Positions 36,646 through 44,923 are shown, numbered from the stretch's first letter. The stretch: DNA of 64,000 nucleotides from Candidatus Saccharimonadota bacterium (GCA_905371595.1 CAJPLU010000001.1:1-64000); one strand, 5' to 3'. Notes: generated by a model not told the origin, from the sequence alone. Numbers and translations: made by a program.

Positions 36646-36654
36646 ATTATATCA
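36646..36654 (-). promoter_or_regulatory. extended -10 promoter of the structured leader
   Basis: TGA-TATAAT on the minus strand; the usual 6-7 nt spacing puts the start at 36639, exactly where the closing stem begins. Confidence 0.65.
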
Positions 36655-36891
36655 AATATCGTCGTAAGAATATGTCCATGTTGCCAAAATCGCCAGAGTT
36701 GCAGAACGCTAACCTTGCGTTTTAATTGAACAGATGAACTACATGGATACACCTGCCCGCATGCTGCAAAATGCTGACACGGAAAAAGTTATATTTCAAA
36801 AGATGGTTACCGAGAATAGCATTCTTTTAATCTTAAAAAGAAAAGTTTGGAACGTACAGTTTGAGTATGTTTTACAGATTGAAGGACAAAC
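36655..36891. other. intergenic stretch with nothing recognised
   Basis: About 240 nt between the structured-leader promoter and the tRNA-Glu terminator. A plus-strand 60-codon frame (36734-36916) has no promoter or ribosome binding site. I see no RNA gene or repeat here. Confidence 0.5.
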
Positions 36892-36914
36892 AAAAAGACT
36901 CCAAAGAGCCTCTT
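36892..36914 (-). terminator. terminator of tRNA-Glu
   Basis: AAGA-CTC and GAG-TCTT pair with a 2-nt bulge around AAA-type loop bases; on the minus strand it is followed by five T. It lies 10 nt after the tRNA 3' end. Confidence 0.5.
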
Positions 36915-36924
36915 GATTCCATAA

Positions 36925-36999
36925 TGGTGACCTTACCGGGAATCGAACCCGGATTGCCAGGATGAAAACCTGGTGTCCTAACCGTTAGACGATAAGGCC
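36925..36999 (-). tRNA. tRNA-Glu (anticodon TTC)
   Basis: All four arms fold: acceptor GGCCTTA/TAAGGTC (one G-T), anticodon stem CCAGG/CCTGG with loop TTTTCAT, T-loop TTCGATT, and an encoded CCA. The anticodon UUC reads GAA/GAG and is an MnmA substrate type. Confidence 0.95.
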
Positions 37000-37011
37000 A
37001 CGCTTACAGAT

Positions 37012-37040
37012 ATCTTAACAGATTAGCCTAATTTACGCAA
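37012..37040 (-). promoter_or_regulatory. promoter of tRNA-Glu
   Basis: TTGCGT (37035-37040), 17-bp spacer and TGT-TAAGAT (-10 at 37012-37017) on the minus strand, ending 12 nt before the tRNA 5' end. Confidence 0.5.
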
Positions 37041-37048
37041 TAAACAAC

Positions 37049-39832
37049 CTAATACCGCGGCGGCAGCTCGATTGTGGTGTCGGTTGAAATAGAACTGTTT
37101 GCGTTAGCTTTATTATAAGCCCACAAGTACGTATCCATCCGCGCGTTAATAATCTCCGCTGGCGTGGTATAACCATTCTCATTACCAGCCGAACCGTCAG
37201 CTCCGTGAGTACGGCGCAACTGCAAAACACGCGACGACACTACCCCATTAATCTGTAACGGCTTGTCACAAACCGTCGATCTCAATCCGCTAGTATAATC
37301 AGATCGGATTAATGCTGATCGAACACCGCTCTCGTCAACTTCGCAAGTAGAAATTACACCACCCACGCCAGCATTAGTACCCGAAGCAATTAGCCAAGCG
37401 TCAATATTAGTCACGTTATCTTTAACAATGATATTGCGCGCATAAATTACAACCTGCGGCAATTGACTAGCGCTAGAGAAATTACCAGTATCATAACGTA
37501 TGTCGCTGTCTACAACCACTGTCTTGTCGCTGGCATCAATGATAACCGACTTACCCATCCCAATAGTGCCGCCCGACAAATTCACGATTGGACGCGCCGA
37601 TAACAATTTGTACGAACCATCCAATCCGTTAAGTGAAATATTCTCGCCCGCCAACGGACGCTGAGCGCCAAAATAACTAGATTTGACAGTATTTTGCGCG
37701 CCGATAGTTCCCCATTGCCCATATCTAGCCTTATTATTGGCAAATGTTAGACCATTTAACTCGCTATCTGCCGCTATGCCCAACCGCGATGTCGTACCCA
37801 TGCCAGAAAGAGCACCTCCTGATGCCGACACAACATTTGACCGGCTATACGAGGAAATTTCTGGCGCAAACATGCCATATTCACCCCAGCTGCCGATCGA
37901 ATGAGTATTGCCACTCATAGTCAGCGTACGCGCGCCGCCAGTATAGATGCCCGACTTATACTGTTGGTTGATTAAAGCATTCGCGATATTGCTCGACCCG
38001 ACACGCACATCGCCACCCCAGATTTGTACCATTGGCCTCTTGGAAATACGGTAGCAACGCGGATACGATACGCGGCGTTTTGAAGAATCTCCCGTTGTAT
38101 CCCAGTTATACTTATTAACAGTAGCTACCCGGCAAATTACATCGCCAATCTTGTATCGTGCCGTATCAAGCGCCGATGTATCAATAACTTCAGTCCTGTC
38201 AAAAGCACTCTGCTTGTTATTTGTTGGCGTACAATCGCTAATTTTACCAGACAACTGGGGCTGAGAGTTGAGCCAAGAGCATGTATTCACGCCTGCGCCA
38301 TAGGTCGTATCGGCATAATGCCTGTCTCCGTCATTCTTATTGAATATGCTATTTAACATACTGCCCAGTTGACCATCCGACATTTCCGCAGCCGATCCAG
38401 TGAAGGCAAACGTAAAGACATCGGCATCACTACTACCGCCAGCTTCGCGACGCCCGCCCGTATTGTATATGGTGCTATCTAGCGTTGTCGCATTACCTTG
38501 TTCTAGTACGCCAATAGCCGTTGACCCGCCCGCCGAACCAACTCCTGGCACCAAATTAAAGTCAGACGCCACCCTCGCGCAAGCGGGTTCACTTGAGGCC
38601 CAGTCCCTACGTACTACCGAATCAGGCCACGTCCACCATATCTGGGTGCATATATAAGATCCCGCCCTGCTACCATCGCTAGGTACGCGAATCTTCATAC
38701 AATCGTCGCCGTCTCGACCACTCCAAGTATTTGTATTATTAGGACTTTGCACTAAGTTATTAAGCGCCGACCGGCATTTATTGTTATAAATATTACTGAC
38801 CGCTCCGCGTGCAATGAGAACTCTATGTCCATTATTACTACCACCGCAATGGCGCCAATCCTTACCGGCACAGCTAGCAACATCGTGCAGATTATTAAAA
38901 TATGCTGATTCTATAACCACTTGTACACTAGATGTTGTATGCTGATAATTTGAATATGGAGTATTCCGAAGAGTCGCTATAAATTCGGCTTGTTTTCCAG
39001 GAAAAACATCAGGCTTACCTTCTAGATGGCGTTCAGAGTACGGGCGAGAAGTACCAAAAGCGTTAGAATTATTATAATTCGCATAAGTCTTGTTGTCGGA
39101 ACGATTATAGATATAGCTTTCGCCTTGGACTTTCCAGCCGCTAGGTCGCGGCTTACGGCGTACCCACAGCGAGATATTATCGGTACCGCAGTTAACATGA
39201 GAACCGCTATAAGTGTATACTTTATTACCTCTCATGACCGCCAAACAGCTTTTTGCACCAAACGTAACCAGCTCTGACGGGCCGCCAGGTTGAGCGACAC
39301 CGTTAACGTCAGCTCCTAGATTTAACTGATCCCATTCGCTTTCACCGTTTATCCACTGATATTCAGGACCGCCGCCGCCATAATAGCCCCTATTAAAGAA
39401 ATAATTGCCGTTGCCGTCTATATGACCTGCTGGATTAGTTACCCAAACAGACCTGCCCTGCCCGTTGAAAGTGAAAAGAGAGTAAATTCTAATTGGATTA
39501 CGAAATCGTTGGGTATTCCACGAGCCTCGTATGGTAAAGTATAGTGTTGTTGCATTCCAGTCCATCTCGATCGGGTTGGTCGGCGAAGACCCCACCATAC
39601 TGAAATAGTTCGTATTATGATAAGACGCCCACCAGACAGCACATGGGTGATTAATGTAATCGCCGCACGGATCACCATTCCAAGCCTGCCGCTCCATATC
39701 GTTACGTCCAGAATTCCAACCATAAACCGCATACGATGTATCATTTCTTAGCAAGCAAACAATACCTGCAGCTGCCACAATAACAAAACAGCTAAGCCAC
39801 CACTTCAAGCCACGCAGCAGCCCCTCGTGCAT
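37049..39832 (-). CDS. large exported surface protein, unknown family
   Basis: A 927-aa protein with a signal/anchor helix (about 10-30, followed by a YAVYGWNSG-like start of the mature part). The exported region is rich in Asn, Tyr, Trp, Ser and Gly and carries spaced Cys pairs. The last 250 residues contain a stretch of repeated beta strands (VVIYARNIIVKDN, then INGVVSSRVLQLRR) of the kind found in pilus-associated or bactofilin-like polymers; I cannot name it. It is co-transcribed with the 39832-40275 gene (TAATG overlap). A role in attachment is plausible but inferred. Confidence 0.7.
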   Translation of the reverse strand: MHEGLLRGLKWWLSCFVIVAAAGIVCLLRNDTSYAVYGWNSGRNDMERQAWNGDPCGDYINHPCAVWWASYHNTNYFSMVGSSPTNPIEMDWNATTLYFTIRGSWNTQRFRNPIRIYSLFTFNGQGRSVWVTNPAGHIDGNGNYFFNRGYYGGGGPEYQWINGESEWDQLNLGADVNGVAQPGGPSELVTFGAKSCLAVMRGNKVYTYSGSHVNCGTDNISLWVRRKPRPSGWKVQGESYIYNRSDNKTYANYNNSNAFGTSRPYSERHLEGKPDVFPGKQAEFIATLRNTPYSNYQHTTSSVQVVIESAYFNNLHDVASCAGKDWRHCGGSNNGHRVLIARGAVSNIYNNKCRSALNNLVQSPNNTNTWSGRDGDDCMKIRVPSDGSRAGSYICTQIWWTWPDSVVRRDWASSEPACARVASDFNLVPGVGSAGGSTAIGVLEQGNATTLDSTIYNTGGRREAGGSSDADVFTFAFTGSAAEMSDGQLGSMLNSIFNKNDGDRHYADTTYGAGVNTCSWLNSQPQLSGKISDCTPTNNKQSAFDRTEVIDTSALDTARYKIGDVICRVATVNKYNWDTTGDSSKRRVSYPRCYRISKRPMVQIWGGDVRVGSSNIANALINQQYKSGIYTGGARTLTMSGNTHSIGSWGEYGMFAPEISSYSRSNVVSASGGALSGMGTTSRLGIAADSELNGLTFANNKARYGQWGTIGAQNTVKSSYFGAQRPLAGENISLNGLDGSYKLLSARPIVNLSGGTIGMGKSVIIDASDKTVVVDSDIRYDTGNFSSASQLPQVVIYARNIIVKDNVTNIDAWLIASGTNAGVGGVISTCEVDESGVRSALIRSDYTSGLRSTVCDKPLQINGVVSSRVLQLRRTHGADGSAGNENGYTTPAEIINARMDTYLWAYNKANANSSISTDTTIELPPRY

Positions 39833-40275
39833 TATTGCTTATTCTCCGGAACTGATTGCTTACTGCGCAGCAAATTTAACTGCTCAACATTAACTGGCAC
39901 CTTCAGCCTGCCGCTAGCGTATATTCCTTTGTCTGACAGGTTTTTTATTTTGTTATATAAATCGTCCGTCTTCTGGCTATGACCGTTCGCATCTGCGGTC
40001 GTATGATAAAAATACAAAGCAACAACACACGTGGCGTCATCAGTATAGTGATTCTTTTTTTCTATTTCGTCAGCAATCTTCTTTAGATTATCAGGGGAAG
40101 ATATACTACCATTAAACTTATCAATGATATCATTTCCGCACACATTATAGTAAACCAGCGCGCGCTGTTCTGGCGTTTTTACGCCGCCGTAAAGATATCC
40201 CAGTGCTGCCGCAGCGACAACAGCTGCTATAACCGCCAGGCCGCCGCCTATAATAAATCCCGTCTTCCTCTTCAT
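39832..40275 (-). CDS. small signal-anchored protein, partner of the large surface protein
   Basis: A 147-aa protein with a basic N-terminus and a Gly/Ala-rich transmembrane helix (about 7-29) and a mostly helical outer part of about 110 residues with two Cys (NVCGND and ATCVVA). No family recognised. Its ATG follows TGG-TATACT with a 7-nt gap, and its stop overlaps the start of the 927-aa surface protein, so the two are translated together; it may be a secretion or assembly partner. Confidence 0.65.
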   Translation of the reverse strand: MKRKTGFIIGGGLAVIAAVVAAAALGYLYGGVKTPEQRALVYYNVCGNDIIDKFNGSISSPDNLKKIADEIEKKNHYTDDATCVVALYFYHTTADANGHSQKTDDLYNKIKNLSDKGIYASGRLKVPVNVEQLNLLRSKQSVPENKQ

Positions 40276-40282
40276 AAATAAA

Positions 40283-40291
40283 AGTATACCA
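40283..40291 (-). promoter_or_regulatory. extended -10 promoter of the surface-protein operon
   Basis: TGG-TATACT on the minus strand ends 7 nt before the ATG at 40275; leaderless arrangement. Confidence 0.6.
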
Positions 40292-40292
40292 T

Positions 40293-41546
40293 TTATGCTT
40301 TGCTGCCGTCTAGAGCTGGCGGCGACTTTAACTCCGCAATCGGTAGCCGAAAGCCAAAAGTACTACCCTTGCCGAGCTCCGATTCGAAAATCATCGTACC
40401 GCCATGCCCTTCGACTACTTTCTTCGCCAAGAATAAGCCGATCCCCGTGCCGTCTGGCCGCTGCCGCCGAGCGTTGTCACCGCGAAAGAACTTAGTGCCG
40501 AGCTTTTTCTTGGCAGATGGCGATACGCCCATTCCCCTATCGATTACCCGCAAAACTGCCTGGCCATCTTCAATTGACAATCGGACCTTTACCGTATTAG
40601 CGTCTGGTGAATAATAAATAGCGTTATCAATGAAATTCATAATAACTTGGCGAATCTTGGTGTCGTCTAGATACAGCAGCGGAAAGCGCGCTGGCTGGCG
40701 ATACGTGACCTTGACCTTATGCGTATTTGCCACCTGATCTACGTTCGCAACCTCTTCGGCAACCAGCTGCGACAAATTAACCGCTGTGCGATTGATAATA
40801 AATTTACCAGTCTGCAAACGGCTCACGTTCAAAAAATCACTAACCAATCGCACCATCCGCTCGCTGCTGCGAAAAGCCTCTTCTAGCAGCTGCCGCTGCG
40901 GCGGTGTAATCTCGCCAGCGTCGCCCTCGAGAACCATACTCAGGTAGCCTTTTACGCTGGTCAGCGGCGTCCGCAGCTGGTGGCTGGCCATACTGACAAA
41001 CTCATCTTTAGTGGCATCCAGGGCCTGCAATCTTTTGTTGGACTGGCGCAGCTGACTGGTCGCCTCATCGACTTCCTTCTCTAAATTTCCAGCTAAGCGG
41101 CGAATCTCCTCTAGGCGAAACATGTTCAAAAGCGCCACCGATAGATTACGCGCCAAAACATCAAACAGCTCAAATTCCTTACCGCGAATCTCGCAGCCAT
41201 CACGCCGCTCGCCAATTACCAGGCAACCAATTTTCTGATCGGCAACGCATAGCGGTAAGATTACTGCAATACCATACCGAGCATAATCACCAATATCGCC
41301 AGAACCAAGCGTCTGCGAGTCCAACCATGCCGGCACATTACGCTTGCCAGCAATATACGGCTGGTGATATTGATCGCAAAAAGCCACGCCAGCAAAACGT
41401 ACTTGCAGTACATTAACAAAAGTTTCTAAATAGCTATTTAGCAATGTATCAATGTCTTTGGCATCAACCATTTTGCGCGTCAGAACGTCCACAACTTGTT
41501 GCGAACGATACGATGGACGGCGAACTCTACCAAAAAACCGCTTCAT
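40293..41546 (-). CDS. cytoplasmic GAF-domain sensor histidine kinase
   Basis: Two-component kinase of 417 aa without a membrane helix. A GAF-like sensor domain (about 20-145) is followed by a coiled coil (about 145-185), a HisKA domain with the phospho-His in SHQLRTPL (about 193) and a HATPase domain with FIDNAIYYS (N box), DRGMGVS (G1), [12 protein letters not shown] (G2) and GSTFGFRLP. The signal is presumably an internal ligand. It is divergent from a stand-alone receiver at 41625, the likely partner. The ATG follows TACTAT by 7 nt. Confidence 0.92.
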   Translation of the reverse strand: MKRFFGRVRRPSYRSQQVVDVLTRKMVDAKDIDTLLNSYLETFVNVLQVRFAGVAFCDQYHQPYIAGKRNVPAWLDSQTLGSGDIGDYARYGIAVILPLCVADQKIGCLVIGERRDGCEIRGKEFELFDVLARNLSVALLNMFRLEEIRRLAGNLEKEVDEATSQLRQSNKRLQALDATKDEFVSMASHQLRTPLTSVKGYLSMVLEGDAGEITPPQRQLLEEAFRSSERMVRLVSDFLNVSRLQTGKFIINRTAVNLSQLVAEEVANVDQVANTHKVKVTYRQPARFPLLYLDDTKIRQVIMNFIDNAIYYSPDANTVKVRLSIEDGQAVLRVIDRGMGVSPSAKKKLGTKFFRGDNARRQRPDGTGIGLFLAKKVVEGHGGTMIFESELGKGSTFGFRLPIAELKSPPALDGSKA

Positions 41547-41553
41547 TGCCTTT

Positions 41554-41559
41554 ATAGTA
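41554..41559 (-). promoter_or_regulatory. -10 box of the histidine kinase gene
   Basis: TACTAT ends 7 nt before the ATG at 41546. It lies 53 bp from the divergent response-regulator -10. Confidence 0.4.
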
Positions 41560-41609
41560 CACTTTTCTCGACGATAACGCTAGAGCTTACTCGAAAAGTA
41601 ACCGGGATA

Positions 41610-41618
41610 TGCTATTAT
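41610..41618 (+). promoter_or_regulatory. extended -10 promoter of the response regulator
   Basis: TGC-TATTAT ends 6 nt before the ATG at 41625; leaderless arrangement. Confidence 0.55.
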
Positions 41619-41624
41619 AAAAGC

Positions 41625-41999
41625 ATGACAACTATCGCTATTATCGAGGACGATCAAGTAATCAACCAAATGTACCGGATGAAGTTCGAGGCGGCTGGAT
41701 TCGATGTGGTTACTGCCAGCGACGGCGAGACTGGCGTCAAAGTGGTTCAGCATGCTAATCCTGACATTATTTTGCTTGATCTGCAAATGCCGAATATGAA
41801 CGGCACCGAAGCGCTGCGAAAAATCCGCCAACAACCCGCTAATGCTAATACGCCAGTTATCATTCTAACCAACCTAGGCGAAGAAGAGGCACCTGCCGAG
41901 CTGCGTAACCTAGGTATTCATAGTTATATCGTCAAGGCTAATCTAACACCTAGCCAAGTTGTAATCCACGCCAAAGAAGCGCTGAACGATAAGCGATAG
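41625..41999 (+). CDS. stand-alone CheY-type response regulator
   Basis: A 124-aa receiver domain with no output domain. The acidic pocket (IIEDDQV, about 5-11), phospho-Asp in LLDLQMPNMNG (about 53) and the conserved Thr and Lys positions (ILTNLG, VKANLT) are present. Without a DNA-binding domain it must act by protein contact, for example on a pilus motor or on the adjacent kinase. A longer in-frame start at 41496 would run back through the kinase gene's start region; the -10 box 6 nt before ATG 41625 rules that out. Confidence 0.9.
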   Translation: MTTIAIIEDDQVINQMYRMKFEAAGFDVVTASDGETGVKVVQHANPDIILLDLQMPNMNGTEALRKIRQQPANANTPVIILTNLGEEEAPAELRNLGIHSYIVKANLTPSQVVIHAKEALNDKR

Positions 42000-42004
42000 A
42001 ATTA

Positions 42005-42820
42005 CTATAACTTACCAACTCGCCGCAAGCACGCCTCAATCAGATGATCAAATAATACTGCGTATGTCAACGGACCGACACCGCCCTTTTGCGGTGTAAT
42101 CGTAATATCGCTGCGCTGGCGAACTGCATCGTCAACATCGCCGACCAACACACCGCCTTCGCTCGCCGTACCAGCATCCACCACTACTGTTTCTGGCGCG
42201 ATCATTTCGGAGGTGATCAAATGCGGCACGCCAGTCGCCGTTACAATTACGTTACATTTTTGCAAGCTATCCGCGGTAGCTGGATTCGCTTTGTCGTATA
42301 CCTGCACGTTTAGACCACGCTGCTGCCACATTTTTTCGAGCGGTGCTCCGACAAGCTTACCGCGGCCCACGATAGCAATTTGCTTATCTGATAGCTCGAT
42401 ATTATACCCAGCCAATAGCCAATCGATTGCCTGCGCAGTAGCGCTCGGATAGACACCACTAATCCCTAAACCATCGACATCTTTCTCTGGCGCGATTAAT
42501 TGGCACAGCTTTTCGGTCTGCGACACGTCATCAATCGGCAATTGCAAAATTATTCCCTGTACCGCTGGGTCGTTGTTAGCTTGATCAATCGCCGCTGCTA
42601 TATCAGCTTGCGCGACTGCTTGTACGTCAACATCAATCAGAATATCTGCTGCGTAACGTGTTTTCATCCGAACATACGTTTGAATCGCTTGGCTAGCGTT
42701 TTTGCTCATTATAATAACTAATTTTGGCGCCACACCATATTCTTGGCGTAGATTTCGTACTTGACGCGCTTGGCGCTGCTTAATAAAACCTTGCAGTTCC
42801 TTGCCGTTTAACTCTTTCAT
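42005..42820 (-). CDS. folD: bifunctional methylene-THF dehydrogenase/cyclohydrolase
   Basis: FolD interconverts methylene-, methenyl- and formyl-tetrahydrofolate. The 271-aa protein keeps the catalytic Tyr/Lys in TYVRMK (about 48-53), GIILQLPID, the nucleotide-binding IVGRGKLVGAP and TPQKGGVGPLT near the end. It diverges in places (GRSxxVG reads GRGKLVG). It overlaps the upstream membrane-protein gene by ATGA and fits with glyA in the window as a one-carbon pair. Confidence 0.93.
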   Translation of the reverse strand: MKELNGKELQGFIKQRQARQVRNLRQEYGVAPKLVIIMSKNASQAIQTYVRMKTRYAADILIDVDVQAVAQADIAAAIDQANNDPAVQGIILQLPIDDVSQTEKLCQLIAPEKDVDGLGISGVYPSATAQAIDWLLAGYNIELSDKQIAIVGRGKLVGAPLEKMWQQRGLNVQVYDKANPATADSLQKCNVIVTATGVPHLITSEMIAPETVVVDAGTASEGGVLVGDVDDAVRQRSDITITPQKGGVGPLTYAVLFDHLIEACLRRVGKL

Positions 42821-44385
42821 GATATGCTGTCCTTTCTATCATCAATAAAAGCTGCCCATTGCCGAATCTTGCGCAAGATAGTTTTGAGCGGTAATTCAAT
42901 TAACATATCCAACACCATCGACACAATATTAACCTGCGCGTATTTATCACTCATCCACCGGCCAGCGACTACAAACGGCAAATACAGCGTATCGCGTACA
43001 AAGGTAAAGCCGTTGCTAGCACTGCGCACAATCTCGAGATCACGAATCAACCGGCTCAAGCGAAAGCCTAGAAAGCTCGCCGCCGAGAAAAATACAAAGA
43101 AAATAATAATATGCACTGGTGAAAAACCAATCAACGTCAGCAGCCAAGTCGCCAGCGCGAACACCGCCAGACTCATTACGCCGTACATAATCGAAAACAT
43201 CGAGCTATACGTCCGTCCCGCTAATTGCCGCCGCATCAGTACAGTATTATCGCCGCCGTAGAGCATCTGATCGACCCGTTTAATCAGCGCTTCGGTATTT
43301 GCGTATCCCGGCACATTCAGCGTTAAGCGCAGCAACACCATGTATATCGGCGGGAAGAACAAATTGATCATTAGCACCAACCACTCAATTTGTCCGTGCG
43401 CCCACAGGTCATACGGCACTTCAATAGCGATGCCAATCAAAAACTTAGTAATTACCAAGAAGACCACGCTGCGCATAATAGCCCGGTTAATTCGCGCCAT
43501 CATGCTAGAATATTCACGGTTCACTTGCCGCTCAAATTCCTCGAGAAATGCCTCACGCTTTTGTAATAACGCCAGGAAGTCGTCTTGCGTCTCCATCATA
43601 TGGCGAATAACACGCAGCGGCGCCCCCTGCCGATCAACCACGCGGCGCAACTCTTCGACCGACGTGCTGCGCAGCATCTTATCAATTTTACGATTAAATT
43701 CAACAAAAGCCTCAAGCGATTCAACACTCGTTCCATAACGCACCAATAGCCCTGCGCGCACCGTGGCTATGTCGCTCTTCATCAGCGCCTGCTGAATAGC
43801 CACATAAAGCGCAGCTCCGTATTCATCAGCCGAGGTCGATTGCAGCGCATCCCGCGGAATTGCTGTCTCGAAATATTCATAGGCAAAATCAATAAACGCA
43901 TGATCGCCAGCGTGATCAACCAATACATTCGCCGCCAATACCGACAGAGTTTCTAACAGCCATGCCGAAGAACGATCCAAATTGATTGAACGATCAGCAA
44001 TCAGCTTTTCATACGCTTTATAGTGCGCTGTTGCTAGTTTTGAAATCTCTTTGATTTGGCTGCGCGACACGCTATCGTTGGGCAAATATCCCGCAAAAGT
44101 CAATTCAACCACCAATTCTTCGCCGCTTTTGCGGACCAACGCCTCATCGCGAACAATAAACGATTGTTTGAAAAACCGCCGGATAGCATTTTGTAGCAGC
44201 AAGTGCTCCTCGGTATTTTCAGCGGCGTTGCGCAGCTGCTCGTAAGCCGCCGTCAACATGCCGCCAGCACCAACGACATTAATTTTATCAGCCTGACTAA
44301 GTATTTGTTGCCGCTCATCAGACTGCCGCTGTGCACGTATAACACCTGCCCGCAAGTGGGCGCCAATTTGATTCAACTCTGGCAT
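42817..44385 (-). CDS. multi-pass membrane protein, unknown function
   Basis: A 522-aa protein of no family I can name. The first ~300 residues look soluble and helical (Leu/Glu/Arg-rich, several heptad runs), followed by a membrane domain with about four helices (near 320-340, 350-372, 415-437 and 440-462 of the product) and a short basic tail. The start at ATG 44385 is preferred over upstream in-frame starts because TTGCTA-17-GATAAT ends 9 nt before it. folD is translated from its 3' end by ATGA overlap. Confidence 0.65.
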   Translation of the reverse strand: MPELNQIGAHLRAGVIRAQRQSDERQQILSQADKINVVGAGGMLTAAYEQLRNAAENTEEHLLLQNAIRRFFKQSFIVRDEALVRKSGEELVVELTFAGYLPNDSVSRSQIKEISKLATAHYKAYEKLIADRSINLDRSSAWLLETLSVLAANVLVDHAGDHAFIDFAYEYFETAIPRDALQSTSADEYGAALYVAIQQALMKSDIATVRAGLLVRYGTSVESLEAFVEFNRKIDKMLRSTSVEELRRVVDRQGAPLRVIRHMMETQDDFLALLQKREAFLEEFERQVNREYSSMMARINRAIMRSVVFLVITKFLIGIAIEVPYDLWAHGQIEWLVLMINLFFPPIYMVLLRLTLNVPGYANTEALIKRVDQMLYGGDNTVLMRRQLAGRTYSSMFSIMYGVMSLAVFALATWLLTLIGFSPVHIIIFFVFFSAASFLGFRLSRLIRDLEIVRSASNGFTFVRDTLYLPFVVAGRWMSDKYAQVNIVSMVLDMLIELPLKTILRKIRQWAAFIDDRKDSIS

Positions 44386-44394
44386 TATTCGTAT

Positions 44395-44423
44395 ATTATC
44401 GTCGATTTTCACAGAATTAGCAA
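44395..44423 (-). promoter_or_regulatory. promoter of the membrane protein-folD operon
   Basis: TTGCTA (44418-44423), 17-bp spacer and GATAAT (44395-44400) on the minus strand, ending 9 nt before ATG 44385. Confidence 0.5.
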
Positions 44424-44497
44424 GAGTAAGCGTCATCATTTGACTACCCAACAGACCGAAAATTCCTAGCGTTCATATTTACTTTTACCTCTATCTA

Positions 44498-44506
44498 TGC
44501 TATAAT
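44498..44506 (+). promoter_or_regulatory. extended -10 promoter of tRNA-Lys
   Basis: TGC-TATAAT ends 10 nt before the tRNA-Lys 5' end, leaving a leader of about 3-4 nt for RNase P. Confidence 0.65.
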
Positions 44507-44516
44507 GAAAAGATAA

Positions 44517-44593
44517 GGGCCAGTAGCTCAGCTGGTTAGAGCACCTGCCTCTTAAGCAGGGTGTCGAGGGTTCGAGCCCCTCCTGGCCCTCCA
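44517..44593 (+). tRNA. tRNA-Lys (anticodon CTT)
   Basis: Acceptor GGGCCAG/CTGGCCC, D-stem GCTC/GAGC, anticodon stem CCTGC/GCAGG with loop CTCTTAA, T-loop TTCGAGC, encoded CCA. Reads AAG. Confidence 0.96.
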
Positions 44594-44610
44594 CGAAACT
44601 CCATGTAAAA

Positions 44611-44631
44611 AACTCATCATTGCGATGAGTT
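44611..44631. terminator. bidirectional terminator between convergent tRNA units
   Basis: AACTCATC/GATGAGTT, 8-bp stem with a 5-nt loop, T-rich on both sides. It serves tRNA-Lys on the plus strand and the tRNA-Gly/tRNA-Arg unit on the minus strand. Confidence 0.8.
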
Positions 44632-44654
44632 TTTATTATCGGCTAGTTGAATAA

Positions 44655-44731
44655 TGGTACCCCGAGCAGGGTTCGAACCTGCGGCCTTGAGCTTAGAAGT
44701 CTCCTGCTCTATCCAGCTGAGCTATCGGGGC
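44655..44731 (-). tRNA. tRNA-Arg (anticodon TCT) with a weak anticodon stem
   Basis: Acceptor GCCCCGA/TCGGGGT, D-stem GCTC/GAGC, T-arm GCAGG-TTCGAAC-CCTGC, encoded CCA. The anticodon loop CTTCTAA gives TCT (reads AGA). The anticodon stem GGAGA/GCTCA has only three canonical pairs: positions 31-39 (A-G) and 27-43 (G-A) do not pair. It is preceded by a copy of its own first 20 nt (44813-44832). Confidence 0.85.
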
Positions 44732-44832
44732 ACTCTGAAAATGTATTTAGTCGCCCGATTCGCTTAGACAGAAGCTGGATAGAGCTATGCGATTTTTGTC
44801 GCTGAGGGCTCACCAGCTGAGCTATCGGGGCA
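44732..44832 (-). repeat. half-tRNA/antisense element upstream of tRNA-Arg(TCT)
   Basis: In the tRNA transcript this 101-nt spacer begins with an exact copy of the first 19 nt of tRNA-Arg plus the T before it (44813-44832, identical to 44713-44732). It then carries a 13-nt exact antisense of the tRNA D-arm (GCTCTATCCAGCT, 44773-44785) and ATCGGGC (44753-44759), antisense to the acceptor 5' strand with one C missing. The segment can fold on itself as an imperfect hairpin, or its antisense arm can pair with the tRNA. It begins 7 nt after the tRNA-Gly CCA. Confidence 0.75.
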
Positions 44833-44839
44833 AATACTT

Positions 44840-44914
44840 TGGTGCGGGTGCGGAGAATCGAACTCCGATCTCGAGTTTGGAAAACTCGCATACTAACCGC
44901 TGTACTACACCCGC
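44840..44914 (-). tRNA. tRNA-Gly (anticodon TCC)
   Basis: Acceptor GCGGGTG/CACCCGC, anticodon stem CGAGT/ACTCG with loop TTTCCAA, T-loop TTCGATT, encoded CCA. Reads GGA. Same transcript as tRNA-Arg(TCT). Confidence 0.95.
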
Positions 44915-44923
44915 GCACTATAC

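Noticed and set aside
35301..36746. Shared 14-nt AGATGAACTACATG in the DUF3761-like gene and near 36733 as a duplicated gene fragment
   Set aside because: The match does not extend and flanking frames do not align; probably chance.
36734..36916. 60-codon plus-strand gene
   Set aside because: No promoter or ribosome binding site, runs into the tRNA-Glu terminator, product without recognisable features.
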